Assembly: GCA_002353485.1 (NCBI GenBank)
Contig: DEJS01000005.1
Span: 62,001 to 126,000 of the forward strand
DNA length: 64,000 nucleotides
Direction: 5' to 3'
From: Prevotella sp. UBA2742
GTDB taxonomy: Bacteria > Bacteroidota > Bacteroidia > Bacteroidales > Bacteroidaceae
Positions 27,201-35,307 of this stretch are shown here, in pieces; position 1 is the stretch's first letter, and the number at the start of each line of letters is the position of its first letter. The notes below the pieces were generated by a model, which saw nothing but the letters and a program-made list of their open reading frames with translations, ran no database searches and was not told the origin of the DNA. The position numbers and the translations under genes are program-made.

Positions 27201-27561
27201 CGGTCTGGTCGACGGAGGTATAGGCGTTGAGGTTGGCGCCGAACTTGACGCCAATGGTCTCGCACCAGGGTACGATGCCCAGCTGGCCGTCCTTGCCGGG
27301 GAAGTGCTTTGTGCCGTTGAAGGCCATGTGCTCCAGGAAGTGGGCCAGACCGCGCTGCCGGGGCTCCTCAAGAATGGAACCTACGCGCTGTGCGATGTAG
27401 AAGTCGGCAAGGCCCTGCTCCTTGGCGTTGTGGCGCAGATAGTAGGTCAGGCCGTTGTCGAGGTGCCCGATACGGTAGGTCGGGTCTGTAGGTAAGGCTT
27501 GTGCTGCCACCCCCAAGGGTAGCAGCACAGAGCCGATAAGTGCTAATAGATGACGCTTCAT
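24292..27561 (-). CDS. M16 zinc peptidase fused to a heavy-metal-associated (HMA) domain
   Basis: 1089 residues with signal peptide (LLALIGSVLLPLGVAAQA). The N-terminal M16 unit has the inverted zinc motif HFLEH (74-78) and a downstream Glu-rich helix (~152-166). The second, inactive M16 half follows to ~935, the usual end of this family. An extra ~148 residues then appear (24292-24738): an HMA-like ferredoxin fold with MHCQKC (948-953) and CKCGKG near 1008-1013, then a second, Cys-poor copy (~1015-1077). The frame is continuous. It is the last gene of the TonB operon, 12 bp after the DUF4876-type gene. A metal-binding or metal-sensing role for the tail is inference. Confidence 0.88.
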   Translation of the reverse strand: MKRHLLALIGSVLLPLGVAAQALPTDPTYRIGHLDNGLTYYLRHNAKEQGLADFYIAQRVGSILEEPRQRGLAHFLEHMAFNGTKHFPGKDGQLGIVPWCETIGVKFGANLNAYTSVDQTVYHIGSAPLKREGILDSCLLVLNDWSHYILLEDKEIDKERGVIHEEWRTRRAGMAMARLQEDAMPVIYRGSKYEDCLPIGSMDVVDHFAYQDLRDYYHKWYRPDLQAIIVVGDINVDQVEQKIKTLFSQIPKPVNPAERIYYPVPDNERMIVNIQKDKEQPIVMAHLYMKHDATPDSEKNNEQYVRADYVDDLIGTMLNSRLGEVRQQANPPFLSATGRAGAFFVSRTKEAFSMSVSCKQDSILGGLQAVVAEAERARQHGFTQSELDRAKRIFITAAERRYKERNERRNGYFVNQCVRHFLTAEPLTSEEFDLQLAQRLDREVTLDEVNRAARELISDRNQVCVLYAPEKEGVTLPTEAQLEQTILSAQQQQYDPYREEQLAQQLISQLPKPGSIVSEKPYKHGFTEVTLSNGMKVYVRGTDFTADQVQFMMNADGGTSVYPDSDIPNFSLITSSITEAGVGQFDESTLRKMLTGKAVRVSPSVGTRGQSISGSGSVKELKTLFELAHLYFTQPRRDTTAFRSLINRTRSFLSNRNASPRVDYNDSIRAILYGHHPRMTPVTQQVIDQADYDRIFQIYKERFSDAANFRTVIIGHVTLNELRPLLCQYLATLPSTYKHEQTDWSRVPRIAGGESTHVFRKQQATPLANVSIYYTADVPFSPQSDLELDFLKRCLSIAYTDSVREEKGGTYGVGIDFDLDRDEQPNATLRISYNADPSRYKELNPIIYQQLKNIAEHGPASTSMDKVRQYLTKQYAQLAIDDGYWDYVIWHELEDSADFDKDYCKMVAQMTPQQVQQMARRLLDSQRRIEVTMLSGTPKQAMFHIDDMHCQKCFQRIQSRLLRQPGIDSMEPDIRHHNITVRFDGDQTAADSIRAFITKIGYTPVSACKCGKGAYAYFLIPADQATVETVAKARSIKGVEDANVNSMRRAIALKYHHQDISEDQLLAALQQAGIQAARPKPHECKEEQK

Positions 27562-27573
27562 ACGCGATGTCTT

Positions 27574-28800
27574 TTACTTTAAGAGCGAGGGTACAGCCTC
27601 GGGGGTAAAGTCGTTGGTAGAATTGTTGGTGTCGATATACTTGCCGTTGGCGTCCTGCTTGCGGATGACGGCTTTGTTGTAGCGCGTCTGGTCGCGGTCT
27701 ATCTTGCCACAGTAGGTCCAGCCGGCATCGAGTGAGGCGGCTGTGACAATCCACTGGAACACAGACTCAACAGACAGGTTGACGGCATCGAGTATCCAGC
27801 TGTTGGGGACCTTGTAGGTGTCTTTCGACATGGGGAAGGAGTACTCGCCAAAGGTGAAGGTGTACTCGGCAGTGTAGGCATAGTCCTTGAGGAAGGTCTC
27901 CTTGTCGGTGTCCATCTTGGCAATGGCAAAGCTATGGAAACCGCGGTTGTGGAAGTTGTAGACCGTAGCAGTGTAGCAGTACCACTTGTCCAGGTTGGCC
28001 GGTTTGCCGTCGGGGTCGGTGATGTTGGGGTTCGACGACTCGTCGTAGAACTCGAAGTCAGCACCGCTCAGGTCGAAGGAGTTGGCGTTGGCCTCCTTGT
28101 GGTTAACGCCATTGATGGCCAGGAGCAGGCTCTTGCCAGGCTCCACGGGGACGCTGGTGCCGTTGCCCGGAATCTGATAGATGGCTTGTGCTGAGAAGGC
28201 TTCACTCATCAGGTCGGGGGTGTAGTCCTGCTGGTCGGTGGTCATGAACTCTGATTCGAGCACGGCAATGCCGTCGGCATAGAGCGTCACGTCAGAGTTG
28301 TTGGTGATGACCATGTACTGGTCGTCGAGATAGGGATTGTCCTCTGGCGTGGTAGTGCCGGTGAAGAAGATTTCGCTGATGACGAAGCCGCCGTCGGCCT
28401 GGAAGGAGTTGACCGCCAGCTTCAGCGTACTGCTCTTCTCGGTCACGGAGACGCTGTTGGAGGCTACCTCGAAGTCGGTGTTTCCGGCTATCTCGCCCTT
28501 CTGGAACGAGATGTTACCCTTGGCGGCAATGTTGTAGGTGCCTTCCTCCAGTTCGGGGATGGTGATGACGTAGTTGTCGCCAACCTTGGTAGGATTGGCC
28601 AGCGTCGTGACCTTGCCGCTCTGCACATTGGTAGCGGTACCGGTGAAGTTGTTGAGCACAACATCGGTGACGTTGATGGGCATCTCGAGGGTTACGGTGC
28701 CGTTCTTCACAATGACAGGACCGTCGTCCTTACTACAGGATACGAAAGATACGCTCAGTGCCAGGAGCACCAGCATGCTTAGGAAAATGTTCTTTTTCAT
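27574..28800 (-). CDS. DUF4876-type lipoprotein
   Basis: 408 residues. Lipobox LALSVSFVSC. Residues ~35-125 form a beta-sandwich similar to carboxypeptidase regulatory domains (VVLNNFTGTATNVQSGKVT ... LEEGTYNIAAKG). Residues ~135-400 match the pattern I know for DUF4876: 'GGFVISEIFFTGTTTPE', 'DDQYMVITNNSD', 'DAVNLSV'. It is likely an outer-membrane surface lipoprotein cooperating with the TonB receptor two genes upstream. Substrate unknown. Confidence 0.7.
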   Translation of the reverse strand: MKKNIFLSMLVLLALSVSFVSCSKDDGPVIVKNGTVTLEMPINVTDVVLNNFTGTATNVQSGKVTTLANPTKVGDNYVITIPELEEGTYNIAAKGNISFQKGEIAGNTDFEVASNSVSVTEKSSTLKLAVNSFQADGGFVISEIFFTGTTTPEDNPYLDDQYMVITNNSDVTLYADGIAVLESEFMTTDQQDYTPDLMSEAFSAQAIYQIPGNGTSVPVEPGKSLLLAINGVNHKEANANSFDLSGADFEFYDESSNPNITDPDGKPANLDKWYCYTATVYNFHNRGFHSFAIAKMDTDKETFLKDYAYTAEYTFTFGEYSFPMSKDTYKVPNSWILDAVNLSVESVFQWIVTAASLDAGWTYCGKIDRDQTRYNKAVIRKQDANGKYIDTNNSTNDFTPEAVPSLLK

Positions 28801-28831
28801 TTTGCTTTTTGTTTGTTTGATTTATTATAAA

Positions 28832-30331
28832 TTAGAATGTAATACCCAGTGAGAGCCGTGCTGCCGTCTGGTTAGCCGATGCCGAGCAGCCTGTCCAACC
28901 GCCAGCCAACGCAGCAAAGAGTCCGTAGCCCCGCAACCGATAGTCGGCGCGTACCATTGCAGCGAGTTCGGTGTAGTTGGCTTTGGCAAAGGTGTAGGTA
29001 TGGCTGAGCATCTGTGCAAAAGATGGCTGCAGGTCGACAAAGGGTACGGAGAACTTGTCGCTGACACGACCTTTATAGGAGGCTTCCAGGCGAGCAGTAA
29101 GCGTAAAGCGCTCTGAGGGCTTAAGAAATGTCTCGCCTACTAACCGGGCATAGATATGGGCTACCTCAAGGAGACGCTGTGGATAGGCGTACTCCTGATT
29201 ATTGCTTTGGTAGCCTATGCTGGCTGATACATGCCAGCCAGGCATGCCATAGAGAGCCGTGAGACGGCTGTCAAAGAGCCGGTTCTTATACATGGTGAGC
29301 ACGCCAAGGTCAGGAAAGGAGGTCGTGGCCGAGGTGCCTATGATATGCTCGTCGCCGCTGCGCTTCTGGTACTCCACGTCGGCAAAGACAGCCAGCCGGG
29401 AGACGCTCATCCGTCGCCATCCTATGCTGGCACGGACGGACTGTGTGTAGAGGTCGGTAAGGGGCAGGGTATAGTTCTCTGTCAACAGGCGGTGATAGCG
29501 GTGCTGGGATAGTGCGATATGTGCATAGAGTCCGCGTGAATGTAGCGGAGTGGCATCAAAGAGCAGTCGGGTGCCGCCGCCTTCGTATTGTAAGGAGCGC
29601 TTGTCGCCTGAGAAGCGTGAATACTCGGTGCCGAGACCGGTCATCTGGTATTCGGGTATGACGCCTAACTCGCGATAGAAGTCGACGCTGTTGCGCTGTT
29701 TGTAGATATTGCCCTCGAAGGCTGCTGCCCAGCGATAGTTCCAAGCGTCATAACCGGCGCCGAAACGCAAGGTCAGTTCGTTGACGACTCCACGCATGCG
29801 AGGGTCAACGTCACGGTATTCATGGTCGGCGCGGAAGAGCATCTCGGCACCAAGGAGCCAGTGCCCCAGCCGGGTGGCATAGCCTCCTTCGAAACGATAA
29901 CGCTCCCGGCGGGTGTCGCCACCAAGGGTGTCGGCCAGCACATAAGGCTGAAGCAGGCGGTAGTCGGTGGTAGAGTTCCACGTTATGTCATACTGCTTGC
30001 CGTTCATATAAGAAGCGTGTCCCCAGACAGCGGTACGGTTGGACAGTCGCAAGTAGGAGTCAACGCTGGCAGAGGGCAACAGGTGGCCGGTGCCTTCCTG
30101 TAGCAGGAACGACTCGCTCTGGTGCTGCCAGTCAGCCTCGACGCAGAGCTGTGAGAACGAAGAAGAAAAGAGCGTGCCATGCAGGGCGGGATTCTGTCGC
30201 TGTGGGGCGTCGACCATCTGCCACAGCTGGGTATGCTCCTGCAAGGCAGACACGGAGTCTGCCGGTGCTGCTGAAAGTTGCGCATGGAGCAGCAGGAGGA
30301 GGAATAGTATGCTATAGAGTCGTCTGTTCAT
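28832..30331 (-). CDS. DUF6850-type outer-membrane beta-barrel protein
   Basis: 499 residues with a signal peptide (SILFLLLLLHAQLSA). The rest alternates polar and aromatic residues in many amphipathic strands and ends in Phe (ARLSLGITF), as outer-membrane barrels do. I associate this architecture, next to a TonB receptor and DUF4876, with the DUF6850 family. Its ATG overlaps the stop of the small lipoprotein gene by one base, so translation is coupled. Confidence 0.65.
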   Translation of the reverse strand: MNRRLYSILFLLLLLHAQLSAAPADSVSALQEHTQLWQMVDAPQRQNPALHGTLFSSSFSQLCVEADWQHQSESFLLQEGTGHLLPSASVDSYLRLSNRTAVWGHASYMNGKQYDITWNSTTDYRLLQPYVLADTLGGDTRRERYRFEGGYATRLGHWLLGAEMLFRADHEYRDVDPRMRGVVNELTLRFGAGYDAWNYRWAAAFEGNIYKQRNSVDFYRELGVIPEYQMTGLGTEYSRFSGDKRSLQYEGGGTRLLFDATPLHSRGLYAHIALSQHRYHRLLTENYTLPLTDLYTQSVRASIGWRRMSVSRLAVFADVEYQKRSGDEHIIGTSATTSFPDLGVLTMYKNRLFDSRLTALYGMPGWHVSASIGYQSNNQEYAYPQRLLEVAHIYARLVGETFLKPSERFTLTARLEASYKGRVSDKFSVPFVDLQPSFAQMLSHTYTFAKANYTELAAMVRADYRLRGYGLFAALAGGWTGCSASANQTAARLSLGITF

Positions 30332-30705
30332 TATTTAAGGAAGATGATGTCTAACACTGCTTCGTTGTTGCCTTTAGAGACGAAGGACTGGTAGTCGCTA
30401 TGTGCTCGCATGTCTCTGATGCTGACCTCTCCGTGACGGTTGCGGCAACGGGCAAGACCCTCCACGTCGATGCTGTAGCTACTGCGTAGTAATTGCACCC
30501 GAAGGACGGCACCGTCGAAATCGGAAGTGGTGGTTGTCTGTTTGCTGTTCAGATTGGTTATCCGGGCCGTTCCCTGTATCTGTTCGACGGTCAGCGTGTC
30601 GCCAGCCGACAGGGTGACGGTGGCCATGGTCAGGATGTCGTTTTCTTCCTGATGGCAGGATGCTAACAGCAGTACACTTATTATATATAGGAATTGTTTC
30701 ATCAT
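30331..30705 (-). CDS. Small lipoprotein of the TonB operon
   Basis: 124 residues. Lipobox LLLASC within MMKQFLYIISVLLLASC. The mature part, ~105 residues, looks like one beta-sandwich: VTLSAGDTLTVEQIQGTA, ITNLNSKQTTT, SYSIDVEGLARC. It resembles the N-terminal region of the DUF4876-type lipoprotein downstream, so it may be a related accessory domain. It starts 1 bp after the TonB receptor stop and overlaps the barrel gene start. Confidence 0.6.
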   Translation of the reverse strand: MMKQFLYIISVLLLASCHQEENDILTMATVTLSAGDTLTVEQIQGTARITNLNSKQTTTTSDFDGAVLRVQLLRSSYSIDVEGLARCRNRHGEVSIRDMRAHSDYQSFVSKGNNEAVLDIIFLK

Positions 30706-30706
30706 A

Positions 30707-33436
30707 TCACAGTTTGACGTTCATCTCTAATCCAAAATAAGCGGATACATAGCGACGGATGGTCACTCCGTTGCTTTCGTAGTCGGGGGTATAGTCCCAT
30801 ATCTTGTTGCAGAACATGGCTATATTGAGCCGGTCGTTCAGCAGTTTCTTCGTCACCTTGAAGTTGAGATTCATGGACATGGGTACGCGCTGCTTCTCAA
30901 ACAGCTCATCGGAGTTCTTGCGGACCAGCCATCGCAGATAGGTATCGTTCTCGTCGCCTTCCTGCCAGTCGTGGATGGTACCATCGGGAGACATATATTG
31001 GTCGGGATAGTTGCTAATAGCATTGCGCTGGGAAGTGGTGAACCACAGGAACTGTGCCGACAGTGAAAAGCCGAGCTTCAGCTTGGGGACATCGGTATCG
31101 AGGGTGAAATTGGTGTTCATGCGCTCGTAGACGTTGCCTCCGTTGTCCTTATAAAGGCCAACATACTGTATCTGCTCACCGTCTAAGACCTGTGAGGGGC
31201 GGTAAGTCTCAGTGAGCGAGTTGCGATAAGTAGTGCGGAAGTAGGCACCATTGATGGTAAGACGCGTTAGGATGATGGGAAAACGCTTGGTCTCAAGAGT
31301 ATATTCAACGCCTTGCTTTAGGGTCTGACTACCATTCGTATAGATGCCATAGCCTAAGAGCTCCTGCCGTTCCTGGTAGGGCAGCAGTTCCACATCTGGC
31401 TGGCCAGTCAGCGTGGAGGCATCGATGCCGGAAGCATCGTAGCGCTTGTAGCTGTAGGGACTATAGCTTGACTGGGAACGAAATCCGGAGGTCATATTCT
31501 CACGGAAATAGGTGACGGAAAGGCGGTGGCCGCCTATGTTGACATCGGCAGAGAGTTCCCACTTCTTGTTGCGTGCAGGTTTTAACTCCGGATTGTGAGT
31601 GTCGCGGATATAGGTCATCAGACGAATGCGGCGGTAGTCAGGGTTGTCGTGATAGTAATTCAGCTCTACCAGGTCCATATACACCTTGTCCGGGAAGAGC
31701 TGCTCCATGGTAGGATTCTTGGTATGCATACCCCAGCCGGTGGAGAGACGTATGAAGGCAGGTAGTCCGCAGATGCTGAACTTGGGGAAGGTGAAACCGG
31801 CATTGATGCGGGGGTCGGCATAGAACCGTCCGTGCATGGCATAGTCGGAGGGCAGGCCCATCATGCGTGCCGCACGTACACCGGCCACCATCTCTAACGA
31901 GCCTCCTGCCAAAGGTATCTTTATGTCCTCTTCGGCATAAAAGGCCAGCGTTCGGTTGGCTGGAATGTCTGACAACTTGCGCTGTCGAGCCGACATGCCG
32001 GGATAGAGGGGTAGCAGGGGGTTGAACACCTGACCGTCACCATAGTTCTTGTCAATATTCCAGTCGGCACCCAGCAGCAGACTGTTGGATAACACACGGC
32101 TGGGCACCTGCAGATGTACGTTGGCCTTTAGGAAGAGGTTCAACGGCTTGCCATCGGCACTATGGCTGGCGGTATACGTATATGGAAGTATGACGGCATC
32201 GCTCTCGCCTTCCTCGCGTGTCGTAGCTGCTATCTGCATGCGTTGCAGCTGTACCAGACGGGTGCGTTCTACCAAATCGTGTTCATAGGCTGCAGACAGC
32301 ATTACACTGGCTGACTTCAGCCATAGCTGCCGCTTCATCTTCAGCTGTAGGGAGGTCATGAAAGCAAAGCGGTTGTACTGCGACTTGTAGCTGTCCTCTG
32401 CATGGTTGTTAAGGTCGGGGTCTTCCTTGTCGTTGTCAAAAGAACCCGTATAGTCGGCATTAGTAGATAGTCCGATTGTATATATGGCGCGTTCCCATGT
32501 CTTGTTCAGGCGTGCCGAGAGGGTGACCCGTTTGTAGTTCTCCAGACGGTTACGGGGGTCGGCCTTGGCGTCAAGGTAGTCGGCACTGAGATTCAAGCTA
32601 AGACGACGGTCCTGCCACTCCAGGCCCTTGGCGGCATAGAATAGTTTGGAGCCCATATCGGCCTTCAGTCGGAAGTTAAGGTCGTGGCCTCCCTTCTTGC
32701 GTTCTATCTTAATAAGTCCGCTGGTCAGGTCGCCATACTCTACAGAGGGGATGCCCCGCACCACCTCCACACTCTGTATCTCGTCGGTAGAGATGCTGCG
32801 CATGTCGACGCCGCTGTTGGTAAAGTCGCGCGTGGTAGACTGTGTGTCCCAGGCTCCGCTCAGGTACTGCATGTTGGCATTGGTAGAGATGGGCGCTCCG
32901 TCCATGACGAAACTGGTGCCCAGCGACGATGTCGCATACTGACCGCCACCCTGTGTCGCCTCACGCAGGCTGATGGTGTTCGGAGCCGAGAGCGAAGGGT
33001 TCTGGGCCCTCCCACCAGGCAGCAATTCCAGGATATCCGTAAAACTGGAAGGTTGCAGATGCTCCATGGCGTGTTTCTCTATCTTTGAGGCTGTAGCCAG
33101 CCCTTTGCTTTCCTGTGCTGTCACCACCACCTCGCCTATGCGGCTGATTTCAGCCTGTAGCAGGTAGCGGCCGTCTTTGGACGGAACAGTGATGAGTGTC
33201 TTATAGCCTATGTAGCTGATTTTCAACTTCGCATAATTATTTTTAGGTAGTCTGAAGCGGCCGTCGGCAGCAGTAACGGCAAGGGGCTTACCCTTGCTAC
33301 CGTCAGAAACCGTTGCGCCAACAATGGGCTCTTGGGTCTCTTTGTCGAGTACTATACCATTCAGAACATCCTGAGAAGCAGCGATTTGGGCTATCAGCAA
33401 TGCTAATAGGAACGTAATGATTCGTTGTCGATGCAT
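30707..33436 (-). CDS. TonB-dependent receptor (SusC-like)
   Basis: 909 residues from the ATG at 33436; an upstream in-frame ATG at 33487 would lie inside the promoter. Signal peptide (ITFLLALLIAQIAAS), then a carboxypeptidase-regulatory-like N-terminal domain (LNGIVLDKETQEPIVGATVSDGS), plug domain (EVVRGIPSVEYGDLTSGLIKIERK) and a beta-barrel ending in aromatic-rich strands. It imports a ligand across the outer membrane using TonB energy. There is no SusD partner; instead it heads an operon with two lipoproteins, another barrel and the M16-HMA peptidase. That suggests a non-glycan ligand such as a metal complex or peptide (inference). Confidence 0.92.
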   Translation of the reverse strand: MHRQRIITFLLALLIAQIAASQDVLNGIVLDKETQEPIVGATVSDGSKGKPLAVTAADGRFRLPKNNYAKLKISYIGYKTLITVPSKDGRYLLQAEISRIGEVVVTAQESKGLATASKIEKHAMEHLQPSSFTDILELLPGGRAQNPSLSAPNTISLREATQGGGQYATSSLGTSFVMDGAPISTNANMQYLSGAWDTQSTTRDFTNSGVDMRSISTDEIQSVEVVRGIPSVEYGDLTSGLIKIERKKGGHDLNFRLKADMGSKLFYAAKGLEWQDRRLSLNLSADYLDAKADPRNRLENYKRVTLSARLNKTWERAIYTIGLSTNADYTGSFDNDKEDPDLNNHAEDSYKSQYNRFAFMTSLQLKMKRQLWLKSASVMLSAAYEHDLVERTRLVQLQRMQIAATTREEGESDAVILPYTYTASHSADGKPLNLFLKANVHLQVPSRVLSNSLLLGADWNIDKNYGDGQVFNPLLPLYPGMSARQRKLSDIPANRTLAFYAEEDIKIPLAGGSLEMVAGVRAARMMGLPSDYAMHGRFYADPRINAGFTFPKFSICGLPAFIRLSTGWGMHTKNPTMEQLFPDKVYMDLVELNYYHDNPDYRRIRLMTYIRDTHNPELKPARNKKWELSADVNIGGHRLSVTYFRENMTSGFRSQSSYSPYSYKRYDASGIDASTLTGQPDVELLPYQERQELLGYGIYTNGSQTLKQGVEYTLETKRFPIILTRLTINGAYFRTTYRNSLTETYRPSQVLDGEQIQYVGLYKDNGGNVYERMNTNFTLDTDVPKLKLGFSLSAQFLWFTTSQRNAISNYPDQYMSPDGTIHDWQEGDENDTYLRWLVRKNSDELFEKQRVPMSMNLNFKVTKKLLNDRLNIAMFCNKIWDYTPDYESNGVTIRRYVSAYFGLEMNVKL

Positions 33437-33456
33437 TGAGCAATGTAATTTGTGTG

Positions 33457-33488
33457 CAAAGGTAGTACATGTTCTGAAGTTGTGCAAT
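33457..33488 (-). promoter_or_regulatory. Promoter of the TonB operon
   Basis: Minus strand: ATTG (33485-33488), 20-bp gap, TACCTTTG (33457-33464), 20 nt before the receptor ATG. Confidence 0.65.
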
Positions 33489-33519
33489 ACCTATTAATTG
33501 GTAAAAAGTACTAATATAT

Positions 33520-33550
33520 TTTGTGCTTTGTGTGTTATTTAGTACTTTTG
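33520..33550 (+). promoter_or_regulatory. Promoter of sufE-like gene
   Basis: TTTG (33520-33523), 19-bp gap, TACTTTTG (33543-33550) followed by CAGCC. The ATG is 23 nt further on. Confidence 0.75.
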
Positions 33551-33573
33551 CAGCCTGAAAAAAGAACAAGACA

Positions 33574-33993
33574 ATGGCAACGATAAACGAGATACAGGAC
33601 GAGATTATTGAGGAGTTCGCTGGTCTTGACGACTGGATGGACAAGTACCAACTGCTGATAGACATGGGTAGCGAGCAGGAACCTTTAGATGAGCGTTACA
33701 AGACGGAGTCGAACCTCATTGACGGCTGTCAGAGCCGTGTGTGGCTGCAGGCCGACTATGAGGACGGCATCATCAGCTTCCAGGCCGAGAGTGATGCGCT
33801 GATAGTAAAGGGCATTGTGACGCTGCTCATCAGGGTGCTCTCCGGTCATACACCACAGGAGATACTGGACGCCGACCTGTACTTTATTAACGAGATAGGG
33901 CTTCGCGAACACCTGTCGCCTACACGTTCTAATGGTCTGTTGGCCATGGTGAAGCAGATGAGGATGTACGCCCTGGCATTTGCGAAGAAGTAA
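33574..33993 (+). CDS. sufE: SufE-like cysteine desulfuration protein
   Basis: 139 residues, normal SufE size. It accepts persulfide sulfur from a SufS-type desulfurase for Fe-S cluster assembly. The conserved cysteine is Cys52 in 'NLIDGCQSRVWL', with the usual N-terminal 'IQDEIIEEFAGLDDWMDKYQLLIDMG'. It is a single gene with its own promoter; no other suf genes are in the window. The stop codon directly abuts the stop of the convergent histidine phosphatase. Confidence 0.93.
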   Translation: MATINEIQDEIIEEFAGLDDWMDKYQLLIDMGSEQEPLDERYKTESNLIDGCQSRVWLQADYEDGIISFQAESDALIVKGIVTLLIRVLSGHTPQEILDADLYFINEIGLREHLSPTRSNGLLAMVKQMRMYALAFAKK

Positions 33994-35307
33994 TTACTGC
34001 TTCTCGTAGGCGTCAAGTTTCTTAAGATAGTATTGTCTGAAGTCGCTCCAACGGTAGTATGGGGCCATGTCGTCAGGCAGGGGCAGACGTGTCTCGCGCT
34101 CGTTGAGCAGTACCTTTACGAGCACGTCCTTGTCGTGCGGATTCCGGCGGTAGAACACCAGTTGTATGTTCGACGCCATGGGGAACACCAGGCACGCCCA
34201 CCATCCACTGTCTTCCAGATGCTCAAGGTCGGCTATCTGGGTGTCGTAGCCGTTGATGCCCAACAGGCATGTCAGCGGCAGCAGCACAGTCTCGTGACCA
34301 AAGCGCAGTTGGACACCGGGGCGCTTATGGCGCAGACAGCTGTCGGCATCGCTGATGATTTTTCGCAGCAGGAAACGCTGGCCGTAGGGCTGTACGCCGC
34401 CGCTGTGGGGCGCCGGTCCGCAGGAGATGTACCACCAGACGTTCTCGCACTGCCAGAACTGATGTATCTCTTCGTAAGAGAAGAGGTTGATGAGCTGGCT
34501 TCGCTCGCCCATCTTGGTGTTCTGCTGCACCATGGCTGTCTTGATGAGGTAATAGTTAAGCCATACCTGGTCTACGTGCTGGTTGACGTATGCCGTGTCG
34601 TTGAACAGGACCCCCATCAGTCGCGGGTTCCGCTTGCGTGGCTTGCAGAACTCGTCGTAGGCCCTCTTGCATGAAGGACTGTCTACGAGACTGCGCAGCA
34701 TCTGGTCTTGATAGTTCATGTACCACATGTTTCTGTGCGAGGCCTGTAGTGTCACCTGCAGCTGCGGGTTCATCGCCACCATCTGCTGTGTGGCGGCTCC
34801 CATCGAGAGGATGCAACGGGGCACCGTGGTGCTTCGGGCGTCGATGTGTACCGGCCCCTCGAATACCTCAGGATAGTGACGTATCATGCGGCGGGCTATG
34901 TCGCGCTGTTGCTTCTTGCCCAGTCCGGTGAGGTCGCCCCAGCGGCCTTCTGAGTCGGCAAGAATGAGGCGCAGCTCTTGGAGCACCTCCTGTCCCGTGG
35001 CTGTCAGCTTGCCCAGGCTGTCGGCACGGCTCAGCACGGCCACGGGGATGTCGTAGCCCTTGCGGTTGCTTAGATAGCGTGAGCCGTGGCGCCCGTAGTG
35101 CGAGATGTAGAAGGGCTTCTTGCCCCCAGGCACTGGCGTCTCGGCAGGTTCTACGCTGTCGGGGTATATGCAGTAGTTGGAGGCAGAGAAGTGACGGCTG
35201 TTGCTGATGGCCGTAAAGGCTGCCTGAGCCCTTACGGCCAGCGTGGCCGACAGACTGCATGCCAGGCCAAGCAGGATGACGATGGTGCGGACGTTATCTC
35301 TCCTCAT
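33994..35307 (-). CDS. Exported histidine phosphatase (MINPP/phytase-like), copy 1
   Basis: 437 residues with a signal peptide (VILLGLACSLSATLAVRAQA). The catalytic RHGxR motif is YGRHGSRY; the late proton-donor motif reads FGHETVLLP (His-Glu) where the neighbouring paralogue has His-Asp. Clade-2 histidine phosphatases of this size include phytases and multiple inositol polyphosphate phosphatases, so phosphate release from inositol phosphates in the periplasm is likely. Its start overlaps the end of the upstream paralogue by 14 bp. Confidence 0.85.
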   Translation of the reverse strand: MRRDNVRTIVILLGLACSLSATLAVRAQAAFTAISNSRHFSASNYCIYPDSVEPAETPVPGGKKPFYISHYGRHGSRYLSNRKGYDIPVAVLSRADSLGKLTATGQEVLQELRLILADSEGRWGDLTGLGKKQQRDIARRMIRHYPEVFEGPVHIDARSTTVPRCILSMGAATQQMVAMNPQLQVTLQASHRNMWYMNYQDQMLRSLVDSPSCKRAYDEFCKPRKRNPRLMGVLFNDTAYVNQHVDQVWLNYYLIKTAMVQQNTKMGERSQLINLFSYEEIHQFWQCENVWWYISCGPAPHSGGVQPYGQRFLLRKIISDADSCLRHKRPGVQLRFGHETVLLPLTCLLGINGYDTQIADLEHLEDSGWWACLVFPMASNIQLVFYRRNPHDKDVLVKVLLNERETRLPLPDDMAPYYRWSDFRQYYLKKLDAYEKQ

